Shown: piece by piece, positions 53,561-61,390 of the stretch
Layout of the letters: the number at the start of each line of letters is the position of its first letter
Numbering within the stretch: position 1 is the first letter of the stretch
From: Kribbella jiaozuonensis
Lineage (GTDB): Bacteria > Actinomycetota > Actinomycetes > Propionibacteriales > Kribbellaceae
Assembly (NCBI RefSeq): GCF_005233875.1
Contig: NZ_SZPZ01000004.1
Location: 1,116,001-1,180,000, forward strand
Length of the DNA stretch: 64,000 nt
Reading direction: 5' to 3'
The notes under the pieces: model-generated
What the model saw: only the letters and a program-made list of their open reading frames with translations
Told to the model about the DNA's origin: nothing
Databases searched by the model: none
Translations under genes and position numbers: made by a program

Positions 53561-54187
53561 ATGAACATCGGTACCCGGAAGATCGTCGTCGACGAGGCGA
53601 TCGCGCAGCTGCGGCTGTACGCCGAGACGAACGGCGCCGTGCTGCAGTACTACGACGGGCTGCCGGGGATGACCACCGTCGGTGGCTCCGACCCGAACCA
53701 GGTCACGTTCGAGGACCTGGGCCGGACGATGGTGATCGGCAGCGATCTGCGCGCGCTCGACATCCCGTGGCTGCTCGAGGTCGAGGCGGAGAAGGAGTTC
53801 GCCGCGATCCCGGTCGACGCGCGGCTGGAGGACGCGGAGCGGGGTAGCGACCTGTTCGAGGCGGCGATGGCGCTGGACGACAAGTTCACCGGCCACCGCG
53901 GGTTCGGGCACGCCAAGAAGTCGAAGCTGCTGCACCTCAAGCGGCCGTACCTCTTCCCCGTGACCGACAGCTTCATCCGGATGACGTACGGCACGGCGTC
54001 GGCCGGCTCCGAGTTCCTGTCCGCCGTCCGCGACGACCTGGTCAACCCGGCCAACGTCCGCGACTTCAAGCTGCTCCAGGTCCGCCTGATCGCTGAGCCG
54101 TCCACGAGCGCAGCCCGCCTGCTCGGCGAGGTGCCGACGCTGCGACTGCTCGACATCCTCGCCTCGCTGCTGGGTGAAGCGAAGTAG
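53561..54187 (+). CDS. DUF6308 family protein
   Basis: A 208-residue protein of the DUF6308 type (KIVVDEAIAQLRLYAETNGA; AKKSKLLHLKRPYLFPVTDS). Helical, with a basic patch around HAKKSKLLHLKRP. Function unknown. ATG 53561 is preferred; GAGGGTG lies upstream. A GTG at 53546 is an alternative. The stop abuts the stop of the convergent LLM gene with no spacer. Confidence 0.8.
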   Translation: MNIGTRKIVVDEAIAQLRLYAETNGAVLQYYDGLPGMTTVGGSDPNQVTFEDLGRTMVIGSDLRALDIPWLLEVEAEKEFAAIPVDARLEDAERGSDLFEAAMALDDKFTGHRGFGHAKKSKLLHLKRPYLFPVTDSFIRMTYGTASAGSEFLSAVRDDLVNPANVRDFKLLQVRLIAEPSTSAARLLGEVPTLRLLDILASLLGEAK

Positions 54188-55717
54188 TTAGAACACCCCG
54201 AGTCGCGCGAGCGGCTCGACCAGCTCGCGCTCCTCGTACGAGAGGTGCGACAGGAGCGTGTCGTCGAGCAGGTCGACGGCGGCACGCAACCCGTCGATGC
54301 TGCCTGATCCGTCAACCAGAGCGACGAGAGCCTTGTCGACTCCTTCGAGGACGTCGTGGATGATCTTGTGCTCCTCCTGCAACCGGTCGACGACCGGCAC
54401 GAGCTCCGGGTCGGCCCGGCGCAGATGCGGGAAGAGTGAGGCGTCCTCGATCGAGTGGTGCGTGGTAACGAGCCGGCAGTAGGACTCGCAGTACGTGCCG
54501 AGGGTCCAGTTGTTCTGCCGCATCGTCATCGTGTTGATCGCCGAACGCGCCGCACCGACGCCCATCGTGCCCGCGGCGACCTGCTCGACCAGATCGCGTA
54601 CCTGCTCGAGCTCGGCCCGCAGATGGTCGTGTACGTCGATCAGATGCTGCCCCGACTGCAGCTGGTACGGCGTGTAGGTCCGCGCCGGATCCAGCGCCGG
54701 CCCGGTCGGCCGCACCGACTCGTCCAACAGCTGCACCGAGCTCCGCTTCACCGCTGGAGGTGGTGTCGGAACAACCCCGAAACCAGGCTGGCCAGAGACA
54801 GCCACAGGAGCAGCAGTCTCCACGGCCGTGTCGACCGGCGTACGACGAGCAGCCTCAACCGCCTCGCGAACACCTGCCGCGACTTCGGCGAAGCGGCGGA
54901 TGTCGTCAGGGTTGTCTGACGCGAGGATGTATGTGCTCATACCCTCCTCCAGCGTCAGCCCCGTGAGCTGGTCGATCCACAGGTGCTCCGGGCCTTGCAG
55001 GAACCCGCCGTTGCCGTTGAAGCGGCCGGAGATGTTGTACAACCGCCGTACCTCAGACGGATCCCGTCCGGCCTCCAGCGCCGCCTCGTCGATCAGCTTG
55101 TTCATGGCCGCCAGCTGCTCCGGACCGGCGTACCCGCTGCTCGGCAGCCACCCGTCCGCGAGCCGCCCGGTCACCGCAAGCATCCGCGGCTTGTACGCAC
55201 CCAGCCAGATCGACACGTCATGCGCCGGCTCCGGACCTCGCTTGGCACCGGCAACTGTGTAGTGCTTGCCGGCCAACCGGATGCCACCGCCAGCGGGTGT
55301 CCAGACCTCGCGGATGATCGCGATGGCCTCCTCCAGCGCAGTGATGCTCTGCCCGGTCGTCAGCCGCGGCCCACCGTTCGCCGCGACCGCATCCAGGAAT
55401 CCGCCGGCGCCCAGCCCGAGCTCCACCCGCCCACCGGTGATCAGGTCGAGCGTCGCGACACTGCGCGCAAGGACGACCGGGTGCCGCAGCGGGAGATTGG
55501 CGACGTTGGTGGTCACCTTGATGCGCTGCGTCTGAGCCGCCACGACCGACAGCAAGGTCCAGGCGTCCATCAGGCGCGGCTGGTACGGGTGGTCCTGGAA
55601 GCTGACCAGATCGAGTCCGACCTGTTCGGTCAGCTGGGCCAGCGCGATCACGCGGTCCGGGGTGTCGACCGCCGGGGTCAGGAACGTGCCGAAGACCAGC
55701 TCGTGGCCGTAGTCCAT
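54188..55717 (-). CDS. LLM-type flavin monooxygenase fused to hemerythrin domain
   Basis: A 509-residue fusion. Residues 1-280 are a luciferase-like monooxygenase barrel (LVFGTFLTPAVDTPDRVIAL, GLDLVSFQDHPYQPRLMDAW, RVELGLGAGGF), binding F420 or FMN. After a proline-rich linker (about 300-330), residues 350-509 form an HHE hemerythrin with His and Glu ligands in LIDVHDHLRAELEQV, TTHHSIEDASLFPHL, LQEEHKIIHDVLE and SHLSYEERELVEPL, which bind a di-iron site. The fusion links oxygen or nitrosative sensing to flavin chemistry. AGGTGAAGGTG precedes ATG 55717. It follows the SARP regulator by 76 bases. Confidence 0.88.
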   Translation of the reverse strand: MDYGHELVFGTFLTPAVDTPDRVIALAQLTEQVGLDLVSFQDHPYQPRLMDAWTLLSVVAAQTQRIKVTTNVANLPLRHPVVLARSVATLDLITGGRVELGLGAGGFLDAVAANGGPRLTTGQSITALEEAIAIIREVWTPAGGGIRLAGKHYTVAGAKRGPEPAHDVSIWLGAYKPRMLAVTGRLADGWLPSSGYAGPEQLAAMNKLIDEAALEAGRDPSEVRRLYNISGRFNGNGGFLQGPEHLWIDQLTGLTLEEGMSTYILASDNPDDIRRFAEVAAGVREAVEAARRTPVDTAVETAAPVAVSGQPGFGVVPTPPPAVKRSSVQLLDESVRPTGPALDPARTYTPYQLQSGQHLIDVHDHLRAELEQVRDLVEQVAAGTMGVGAARSAINTMTMRQNNWTLGTYCESYCRLVTTHHSIEDASLFPHLRRADPELVPVVDRLQEEHKIIHDVLEGVDKALVALVDGSGSIDGLRAAVDLLDDTLLSHLSYEERELVEPLARLGVF

Positions 55718-55793
55718 GGTTCACCTTCACCTGTCGAAGTTGGCTCGGGAGCAAAACTACTTCGGCAGGCAAATAATCTCAACTACAGAACAT

Positions 55794-58700
55794 CTACTGG
55801 CGGACGAGCAGCTCGAAGGCTTGCACAGGACTCAGCGCAGCACCCCGCGCGTACGCCGCCTCGTACGCCGCCTCGCCCAGCACACCAGCGGCGGCGACCG
55901 CCCGATCGAGGTCCTCGGTCTCGGTCGCGGCCATCAGGTAGTTCTCCGACGCCCGCGTTGCGGCCGCAGAGCCCAGCAACACAGCTGCCAGGGTCTTGTC
56001 CGGGTGGCACGCGGCAATCCCCTCCAGCGCCCAGCACATCCCGCGCAGCGAGTCGAAGTCCACCGACACCTGGAACGCTTCCATGTGCAGCGCCAGCGCG
56101 TCCTCGAGCCGGCCCTGGAGCTCCCGGACGAACCCCAACTCCTCCAACACGATCGACAGATACAGGACCGACTCCTTCTGCAGACGCGCGGCATCGATCA
56201 ACGCCTGCAACCGCTCCGAGGCCTCGTCCAATGCGCCCGTACGACGGGCCGCGAAGCCGAGCACGAGCTCTGCCAACGCCTGCGTCGAGCGCTGCCCCTG
56301 TTCGGTCGCCAGCCGCAGCGCGCGCTCGCCGTACGTCCGCGCCGACTCGTAGCGCGCCTGCCGGATCGACGTCCAGCCGAGCATGCCCAACGCGCTGGCG
56401 ACCTCCGGCCATAGTCCGAGCTCCTCCGCGGCCTGCACGCCTTCGAGATGGAGCCGCTCCGCCTCGTCGAACTCACCGACAAGCTCAGCGTGCGCTCCGA
56501 ACCAGCCTGTCGCCTGCAGCACACCCCACCGATCCCCCAGCGCTCGGAAGATCGTGATGCTCTCGCACGCGCTGTCGTAGAGGGCCGGCAGGTCCGCCCG
56601 CACATGCGCATGCTTCGCCCGCGCAGCCAGCACGGCCGCGACACCCCACTGGTCCTCGTCGGAGTCGAATCGCTTCAGCGCCCGGTCCAGCATCGCCTCG
56701 CACGTCGGAAGGTCTCCGGCGTCACTGGCAGCATTGGCGATCCACCACAGCCCCATCGCGTCTGCACCATCCACCCAGCGGTCCCGCTCCGCAGGGGCGT
56801 CAGGGTGGCCGAGCAAGTACATGTACCCGGCCCGCCACGCCCCAGCCCGAGCAGAGCCCGGCACAGCCTCCAGAGACCGCATGGCCTCAAGGTGACGCCC
56901 ACGCAGGAACCAGTACCAGGCCAGCGCATCGACCAGCCGCTCAGCCAGGTCCAGCTGACCTGTGGCCACAGCTCGATCCAGTGCGGTCCGGAAGTTGGCG
57001 GAGTCCTCGTCCAGCAGCTGCAGCCACCGACTCTGCTCACCACCGAACAGTCCCGGCCGCGCAGCCTCGGCCAACGACACGTAGTACGACAAATGCCGCT
57101 GATGTGCAGACTCCAGCTCACCAGCAGCTCGCAGCTTGTCGACGCAGTACGCCGCGACCGACTCGAGCAACCGGAAGCGAGTCCCCTCCACTGGTACGAC
57201 GAGCGACCTGTCGACCAACCGCACCAGCACATCCAGTACGTCGTCCTCACCACACACAGCAGCCGCCGCCTCCGCAGTACAGCCATCTGCGTGTACTGCG
57301 AGGCGCCGCAGGACGGACTGCTCTTCCGGAGCGAGCAGCTCCCAGCTCCAGTCGATCATCGCGTGCAGAGTCTGCTGTCGCGGCGCAGCGCCCCGATGAC
57401 CCGTCGCCAGCAACCTGAACCGGTCATCCAGCCGCGCAACGAGACCACGTACGCCCAACGCACGCACCCGCGTTGCGGCGAGCTCCAACGCCAACGGGAT
57501 CCCGTCCAGCCGCCGGCACAGCACTGCAACATCAGCCACGGTCTCGTCGGTCAGCGCAAAGCCACGTGACGCTGCAGCAGCACGAGTCACGAAGAGCTGC
57601 ACCGCACTACACGCGCTAGCCTCCTGTGGGCGGAGCGAAGGCAGCGGCACCTCCAACGGGGGAACGCTCCACACGACCTCACCAGCCAGCCCGAGCGGCT
57701 CGCGGCTCGTTGCCAGCACGCGGAGCCCAGGGGCAGCCGCCAGCAACCGATCCGTCAACGCGGCAACGTCCTCGATCACCTGCTCGCAGTTGTCCAGGAC
57801 CAGCAACCGCGAACCCATCACTGCGGCCAGTCTGTCGACCGCAGACGAGCCACCGGTGTCACGGAGATCCAGCGCGGCCTGTACGGCGTCAGTGAGCGAG
57901 TTCGCGACCGACAACGCATCAGGTGTGATCGCAGCCAGCTCGACCAGCACGACGCCGTCAGCGAACCGGTCTGCCGTGGCAGCCGCTGCAGCGAGGGCCA
58001 GCCGGGTCTTCCCCACTCCCCCGGGCCCCGTCAGCGTGACGAGGCGAGATTTCGCCAGACCGGCGTCAACGTCGGCGAGAGCGTCATCGCGACCGATCAG
58101 CTCGCTGAGCGCGGCCGGCAGGTTGTTGCGCGCATGCGGCAGGTCTTGCGTGAGGATCGACTGGTGGAGGGCGACCAGCTCAGGGCTGGGATCCAGACCG
58201 AGCTCATCGAGCAGCAGGTCGCGCAGCTCTGCATAGCTGTCCAGTGCCTCACTCTGACGGCCGGCACGATAGAGAGCCTTCATGTGCGCGGCCCGCAAGC
58301 CTTCGCGCAGCGGGTGCTCCTTGACGAGGGCTGCGAGATCCACGACCGGCAGATCTGCCTGTTCGAGCACAGTCAGTCGGAGATCCGTCAGCCGAGCCAC
58401 GGCGGTCTCGACGAACGCGTTGTCCGCAAAATCGGCGTACGCCGGACCACGCCACAACGCCAGCGCTTCATCGAGCGAATTTGCGGCCACGAGCTCGCCG
58501 AAACGCAGTGCGTCGCAGTTGGCGTCGGACACCGACAACGAGTAGCCGGCCGGGCCGGACTGCACCAGCGAGCGGCTGCCGGGCTCCGCGTCCTCGAAAG
58601 CCCGTCGCAGCTGGGACACCTTCGCGGACAGCGTCCCGGCCGGGTTGCCGGGCACGTTGGAGCCCCACAGGTCGTCGATGAGGCGGTCCGCCGGCACCGG

Positions 58701-58817
58701 GCGACCCTCATGGACAAGCAGGTCAGCCAGCAGTGCACGCACCTTGAGGCCCTGGACGACCACGGGCTCCCCCGCGTCCGTCCACGCCGTCACCGGTCCG
58801 AGCACCCCGAAACGCAT
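55794..58817 (-). CDS. AfsR/SARP-family transcriptional regulator with NB-ARC ATPase
   Basis: A 1007-residue regulator. Residues 1-95 form an OmpR-type winged helix (MRFGVLGPVTAWTDAGEPVV; TLSAKVSQLRRAFED), then the BTAD domain (to about 245), an NB-ARC ATPase with Walker A (LTGPGGVGKTRLALA) and LLVLDNCEQV, and C-terminal TPR repeats. Such proteins activate secondary-metabolite or stress genes. The start is supported by TAGGGT 6 bases upstream of ATG 58817 (leaderless). It is divergent from the reductase operon at 58910, its most likely target. Confidence 0.93.
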   Translation of the reverse strand: MRFGVLGPVTAWTDAGEPVVVQGLKVRALLADLLVHEGRPVPADRLIDDLWGSNVPGNPAGTLSAKVSQLRRAFEDAEPGSRSLVQSGPAGYSLSVSDANCDALRFGELVAANSLDEALALWRGPAYADFADNAFVETAVARLTDLRLTVLEQADLPVVDLAALVKEHPLREGLRAAHMKALYRAGRQSEALDSYAELRDLLLDELGLDPSPELVALHQSILTQDLPHARNNLPAALSELIGRDDALADVDAGLAKSRLVTLTGPGGVGKTRLALAAAAATADRFADGVVLVELAAITPDALSVANSLTDAVQAALDLRDTGGSSAVDRLAAVMGSRLLVLDNCEQVIEDVAALTDRLLAAAPGLRVLATSREPLGLAGEVVWSVPPLEVPLPSLRPQEASACSAVQLFVTRAAAASRGFALTDETVADVAVLCRRLDGIPLALELAATRVRALGVRGLVARLDDRFRLLATGHRGAAPRQQTLHAMIDWSWELLAPEEQSVLRRLAVHADGCTAEAAAAVCGEDDVLDVLVRLVDRSLVVPVEGTRFRLLESVAAYCVDKLRAAGELESAHQRHLSYYVSLAEAARPGLFGGEQSRWLQLLDEDSANFRTALDRAVATGQLDLAERLVDALAWYWFLRGRHLEAMRSLEAVPGSARAGAWRAGYMYLLGHPDAPAERDRWVDGADAMGLWWIANAASDAGDLPTCEAMLDRALKRFDSDEDQWGVAAVLAARAKHAHVRADLPALYDSACESITIFRALGDRWGVLQATGWFGAHAELVGEFDEAERLHLEGVQAAEELGLWPEVASALGMLGWTSIRQARYESARTYGERALRLATEQGQRSTQALAELVLGFAARRTGALDEASERLQALIDAARLQKESVLYLSIVLEELGFVRELQGRLEDALALHMEAFQVSVDFDSLRGMCWALEGIAACHPDKTLAAVLLGSAAATRASENYLMAATETEDLDRAVAAAGVLGEAAYEAAYARGAALSPVQAFELLVRQ

Positions 58818-58823
58818 GAGGGC

Positions 58824-58829
58824 ACCCTA
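58824..58829 (-). promoter_or_regulatory. -10 box of leaderless SARP gene
   Basis: TAGGGT on the minus strand lies 6 bases before ATG 58817; there is no ribosome site. It is the same box and spacing as in front of the genes at 25547 and 28438. Confidence 0.6.
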
Positions 58830-58909
58830 TTCCGGCCCGGCTGAAAGAACCGGAAAGAAACCGTAAACGCCTTCCGGCAGAGTCTTCACCAGACGGAAGG
58901 AGGCAGGAA

Positions 58910-59473
58910 ATGCGACTGGCAGTGATCATCGGCAGCACCCGGAGTGGCCGGTTCGGACCGACCGTGGCGCACTGGCTGGCGCAGCAAGCAGCCAAGCAGT
59001 TCGAGGTCGACCTCCTCGACCTCAAGGCCGCGGACCTCCCGACGACCCTGCCGGACACCGACGACGAGACGCCGGCACAGGTCGCCGTACTGGCTCCGAG
59101 GCTGGCTGCGGCGGATGCGTTCGCCGTCGTCACTCCGGAGATCAACTGCAGCTTCCCGGCGTCACTGAAGACCGCACTGGACTGGTACTACGAGGAGTGG
59201 CACGCCAAGCCCGTCGCGATCATCAGCTACGGCCGGGAGAGCGGCGGCTGCTACGCCACTGCTCAGCTGCGGCAGGTCTTTACCGAACTCCAGGCCGTCA
59301 CGATTCGCAACACCGTCTCACTGCCCTGCTACTGGGAGCAGTTCACCGCCGACGGCGGCTGGCCCAAGCCTGCCGCCGGTTACGAGGCACAAGCCAAACT
59401 CATGCTCGACCAGCTCGTCTGGTGGGCCGAAGCACTCCAGGACGCCCGCACGCGGCGTCCGTACAAACACTGA
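58910..59473 (+). CDS. NADPH-dependent FMN reductase family protein
   Basis: A 187-residue flavodoxin-fold enzyme (MRLAVIIGSTRSGRFGPTVA; AFAVVTPEINCSFPASLKTA; PVAIISYGRESGGCYATAQL). The GSTRxGR loop binds FMN phosphate and the PExN-type segment binds the isoalloxazine ring. It would reduce flavins, quinones or azo compounds with NAD(P)H. AAGGAGG lies 7 bases upstream. It is the first gene of an operon with the RibD-C reductase and is transcribed away from the SARP regulator. Confidence 0.92.
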   Translation: MRLAVIIGSTRSGRFGPTVAHWLAQQAAKQFEVDLLDLKAADLPTTLPDTDDETPAQVAVLAPRLAAADAFAVVTPEINCSFPASLKTALDWYYEEWHAKPVAIISYGRESGGCYATAQLRQVFTELQAVTIRNTVSLPCYWEQFTADGGWPKPAAGYEAQAKLMLDQLVWWAEALQDARTRRPYKH

Positions 59474-59486
59474 AAGGGACAGACCC

Positions 59487-60026
59487 ATGAGGAAGCTGAT
59501 CGAATCCACGTTCATCACGCTCAACGGCGTCATCGAGAAGCCGCAGCGCTGGAGCCCGCCGTACTGGGACGACGAGCACGCGGCGTACTCGCAAGGCCTG
59601 ATGGAGGGCGTCGACGCCCAGGTGCTCGGCCGCGTCACGTACGAAGGCTTCGCCGACGCGTGGATGCAGCGCGGCGGGGACCCGTTCACCGACCACTTCA
59701 ACGCGATGCCGAAGTACGTCGCGACTCGCACGCTGACCGAGTGGAAGTGGAACGCCCAGCCGCTCGAGGGTGACGTGGCCGAGGCAGTCCGCCGGCTCAA
59801 GGAGGAGGACGGCGGCGACCTGATCAAGTACGGGACCGGGTCGTTCTCGAAGACGCTGCTGGAGAACAAGCTCGTCGACGAGTACCACTTCTGGATCTTC
59901 CCGGTGGTGGCCGACGGCGCGAACATGTTCCGCGGCGACAACATCGACCTCACCCACCTCGAACTGCTCGGTACGACGACATTCAAGTCCGGCATCGTCG
60001 TCCACAAGCTCGGGCCGAAGGCCTGA
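59487..60026 (+). CDS. Dihydrofolate reductase family (RibD C-terminal-like) protein
   Basis: A 179-residue RibD-C/DHFR-like protein (MRKLIESTFITLNGVIEKPQ; QVLGRVTYEGFADAWMQRGG; DGANMFRG). The family reduces small metabolites with NADPH, but most members are uncharacterised. It lies 13 bases behind the FMN reductase in the same operon and is a paralogue of the gene at 63022. A 16-bp terminator follows. Confidence 0.9.
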   Translation: MRKLIESTFITLNGVIEKPQRWSPPYWDDEHAAYSQGLMEGVDAQVLGRVTYEGFADAWMQRGGDPFTDHFNAMPKYVATRTLTEWKWNAQPLEGDVAEAVRRLKEEDGGDLIKYGTGSFSKTLLENKLVDEYHFWIFPVVADGANMFRGDNIDLTHLELLGTTTFKSGIVVHKLGPKA

Positions 60027-60038
60027 CCCGGCGTTCCT

Positions 60039-60076
60039 TCCGGCCCGCACACCTCGACAAAGGTGTGCGGGCCGGA
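60039..60076 (+). terminator. 16-bp terminator hairpin
   Basis: TCCGGCCCGCACACCT and its perfect complement AGGTGTGCGGGCCGGA form a 16-bp stem around loop CGACAA, 12 bases behind the reductase stop, followed by cgcttgtttg. Confidence 0.85.
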
Positions 60077-60077
60077 C

Positions 60078-60102
60078 GCTTGTTTGCGCATGGCCTGGGT
60101 AC
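60078..60102 (+). promoter_or_regulatory. SigB/SigF-like stress promoter
   Basis: GCTT (60078-60081), 15 bases spacer, GGGTAC (60097-60102) fits the GNNT-N14-16-GGGTAC consensus of actinobacterial SigB/SigF-type promoters. It lies 117 bases before the gene at 60219, so the two-gene operon is probably part of the general stress response. The -35 part overlaps the terminator tail. Confidence 0.5.
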
Positions 60103-60218
60103 CGGACGGTGCACGGGGGGATGTGAGGCGGCGCTGGGGACCGTCTGCCCGGGGGTCTCTGCGATCGCTGCGCCATGCGCGGTCGCGGGCCCGTTCAGCC
60201 AATCGCACTGGAGTTCTG

Positions 60219-60791
60219 ATGGGTACCGTCCTGACCATCGTGATCATCGTCGTCGTGGTACTCGCGGCGGTGGCGCTGTTGTTCATGTATCAGCGCAGAC
60301 GTTCGGGTGAACTGCAACAGCGGTTCGGCCCGGAGTACGAGCGCACTGTCGAGGAGTCGGGTGACCGGCGCGGCGCGGAACGTGAACTGCGCAGCCGGGA
60401 ACGGCGCGTGTCGAAGCTCGACATCACGCCGCTGAGCCCTGGATCCGCGAGCGCTTATGAGGCGGAGTGGGCCGAGGTACGGCAGAGCTTCGTCGATCGT
60501 CCGGCCGGTGCGGTCGCGGACGCCGATCGCCTTGTCCTGCGGATGATGCGCGAGTCCGGCTACCCGGTGGACGAGTTCGACCAGCGGGTCAACGACATCT
60601 CGGTCGAGCACCCGGAGGTGGCGGCGCACTACCGCGACGCACACCGGGTCGCCGTCGCCGATTCCCGGGGTGAGGCGGGCACCGAAGACCTGCGCCAGGC
60701 GGTCACCGCCTACGGCCAACTGGTCGACGCTTTGCTGCACGACAGCACGGACCGCCACACCCGACCGACCAGCGCTGAGGAGCAAGCATGA
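60219..60791 (+). CDS. Membrane-anchored hypothetical protein
   Basis: A 190-residue protein with one N-terminal membrane helix (TVLTIVIIVVVVLAAVALLF), a basic linker and a cytosolic helical domain (EAEWAEVRQSFVDRPAGAVA; DADRLVLRMMRESGYPVDEF). A related domain is found in the next gene. GGAG lies 5-6 bases upstream of ATG 60219. It seems stress-inducible because of the SigB-like promoter upstream. Function unknown. Confidence 0.78.
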   Translation: MGTVLTIVIIVVVVLAAVALLFMYQRRRSGELQQRFGPEYERTVEESGDRRGAERELRSRERRVSKLDITPLSPGSASAYEAEWAEVRQSFVDRPAGAVADADRLVLRMMRESGYPVDEFDQRVNDISVEHPEVAAHYRDAHRVAVADSRGEAGTEDLRQAVTAYGQLVDALLHDSTDRHTRPTSAEEQA

Positions 60792-61342
60792 CCACGTCAG
60801 ACGACCGCCGCTACGACACCGACCTCGACTCCGCCGCCAACAACTCCGCCCTGAACGACCGCGTGCCCGAAGACGACCGCCTCGCCGACGACCGGGTGGC
60901 TGATGACCGCCTGGCCGACGACCGCGTGATGGACGACCGGGTGGCCGACGACCGCGTGGCTGATGAGCGCGTGGCTGATGACCGCGTGGCTGATGAGCGT
61001 GTGGCTGATGACCGCGTCGCTGATGACCGCGTGGCGGATCGTGCGGACAGCGGTATGACGGCGACGCCGGCGGCCGACGAGCCGTTGGTGGCCGAGGAAT
61101 CGGTGGTCGACTACCGCGCCCGCTGGGAGGTCATCCAGCAAGGGTTCGTCGACGACCCGCGGAAGGCCGTCACCGAAGCCGACACGCTGGTCGACGACGT
61201 ACTGAAGAACCTGTCGGACAGCTTCGAGCGCCAGCACCAGGGCCTCGAGCAGCAGTGGTCCGGCGGCGAGCCGTCGACCGAGGACCTGCGCTCGGCGCTC
61301 CAGCGCTACCGCGCCTTCTTCCAGCGCCTCCTGACCCTCTGA
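60788..61342 (+). CDS. VADDR pentapeptide-repeat protein
   Basis: A 184-residue acidic protein coupled by ATGA to the membrane protein upstream. Residues 32-81 are ten pentapeptide repeats of the form (V/L)(A/M)D(D/E)R. The C-terminal domain (RARWEVIQQGFVDDPRKAVT; DTLVDDVLKNLSDSFERQHQ) is a paralogue of the cytosolic domain of the preceding gene. The repeat should form a long charged helix or extended rod with regular Asp/Arg pairs. Function unknown; a stress-related scaffold is a guess. Confidence 0.75.
   Translation: MTTSDDRRYDTDLDSAANNSALNDRVPEDDRLADDRVADDRLADDRVMDDRVADDRVADERVADDRVADERVADDRVADDRVADRADSGMTATPAADEPLVAEESVVDYRARWEVIQQGFVDDPRKAVTEADTLVDDVLKNLSDSFERQHQGLEQQWSGGEPSTEDLRSALQRYRAFFQRLLTL
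60881..61030 (+). repeat. 15-bp tandem repeat encoding VADDR units
   Basis: Ten in-frame 15-bp units, close to GTGGCTGATGACCGC, code (V/L)(A/M)D(D/E)R. Units differ mainly at third codon positions and by GAC/GAG swaps, so the array is partly homogenised and may vary in copy number between strains. Confidence 0.85.
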
Positions 61343-61351
61343 GACAACTAT

Positions 61352-61381
61352 CGGGGTGCGGCCGACGACGGCCGCACCCCG
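61352..61381. terminator. 13-bp bidirectional terminator
   Basis: CGGGGTGCGGCCG, loop ACGA, CGGCCGCACCCCG: a perfect 13-bp hairpin 9 bases after the stop at 61342 and 9 bases before the stop of the convergent FAD gene. Confidence 0.85.
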
Positions 61382-61390
61382 TTCAGTTGC

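Noticed and set aside
60881..61030. CRISPR-like array
   Set aside because: The units are contiguous, 15 bp, in frame and protein-coding; there are no spacers and no cas genes.
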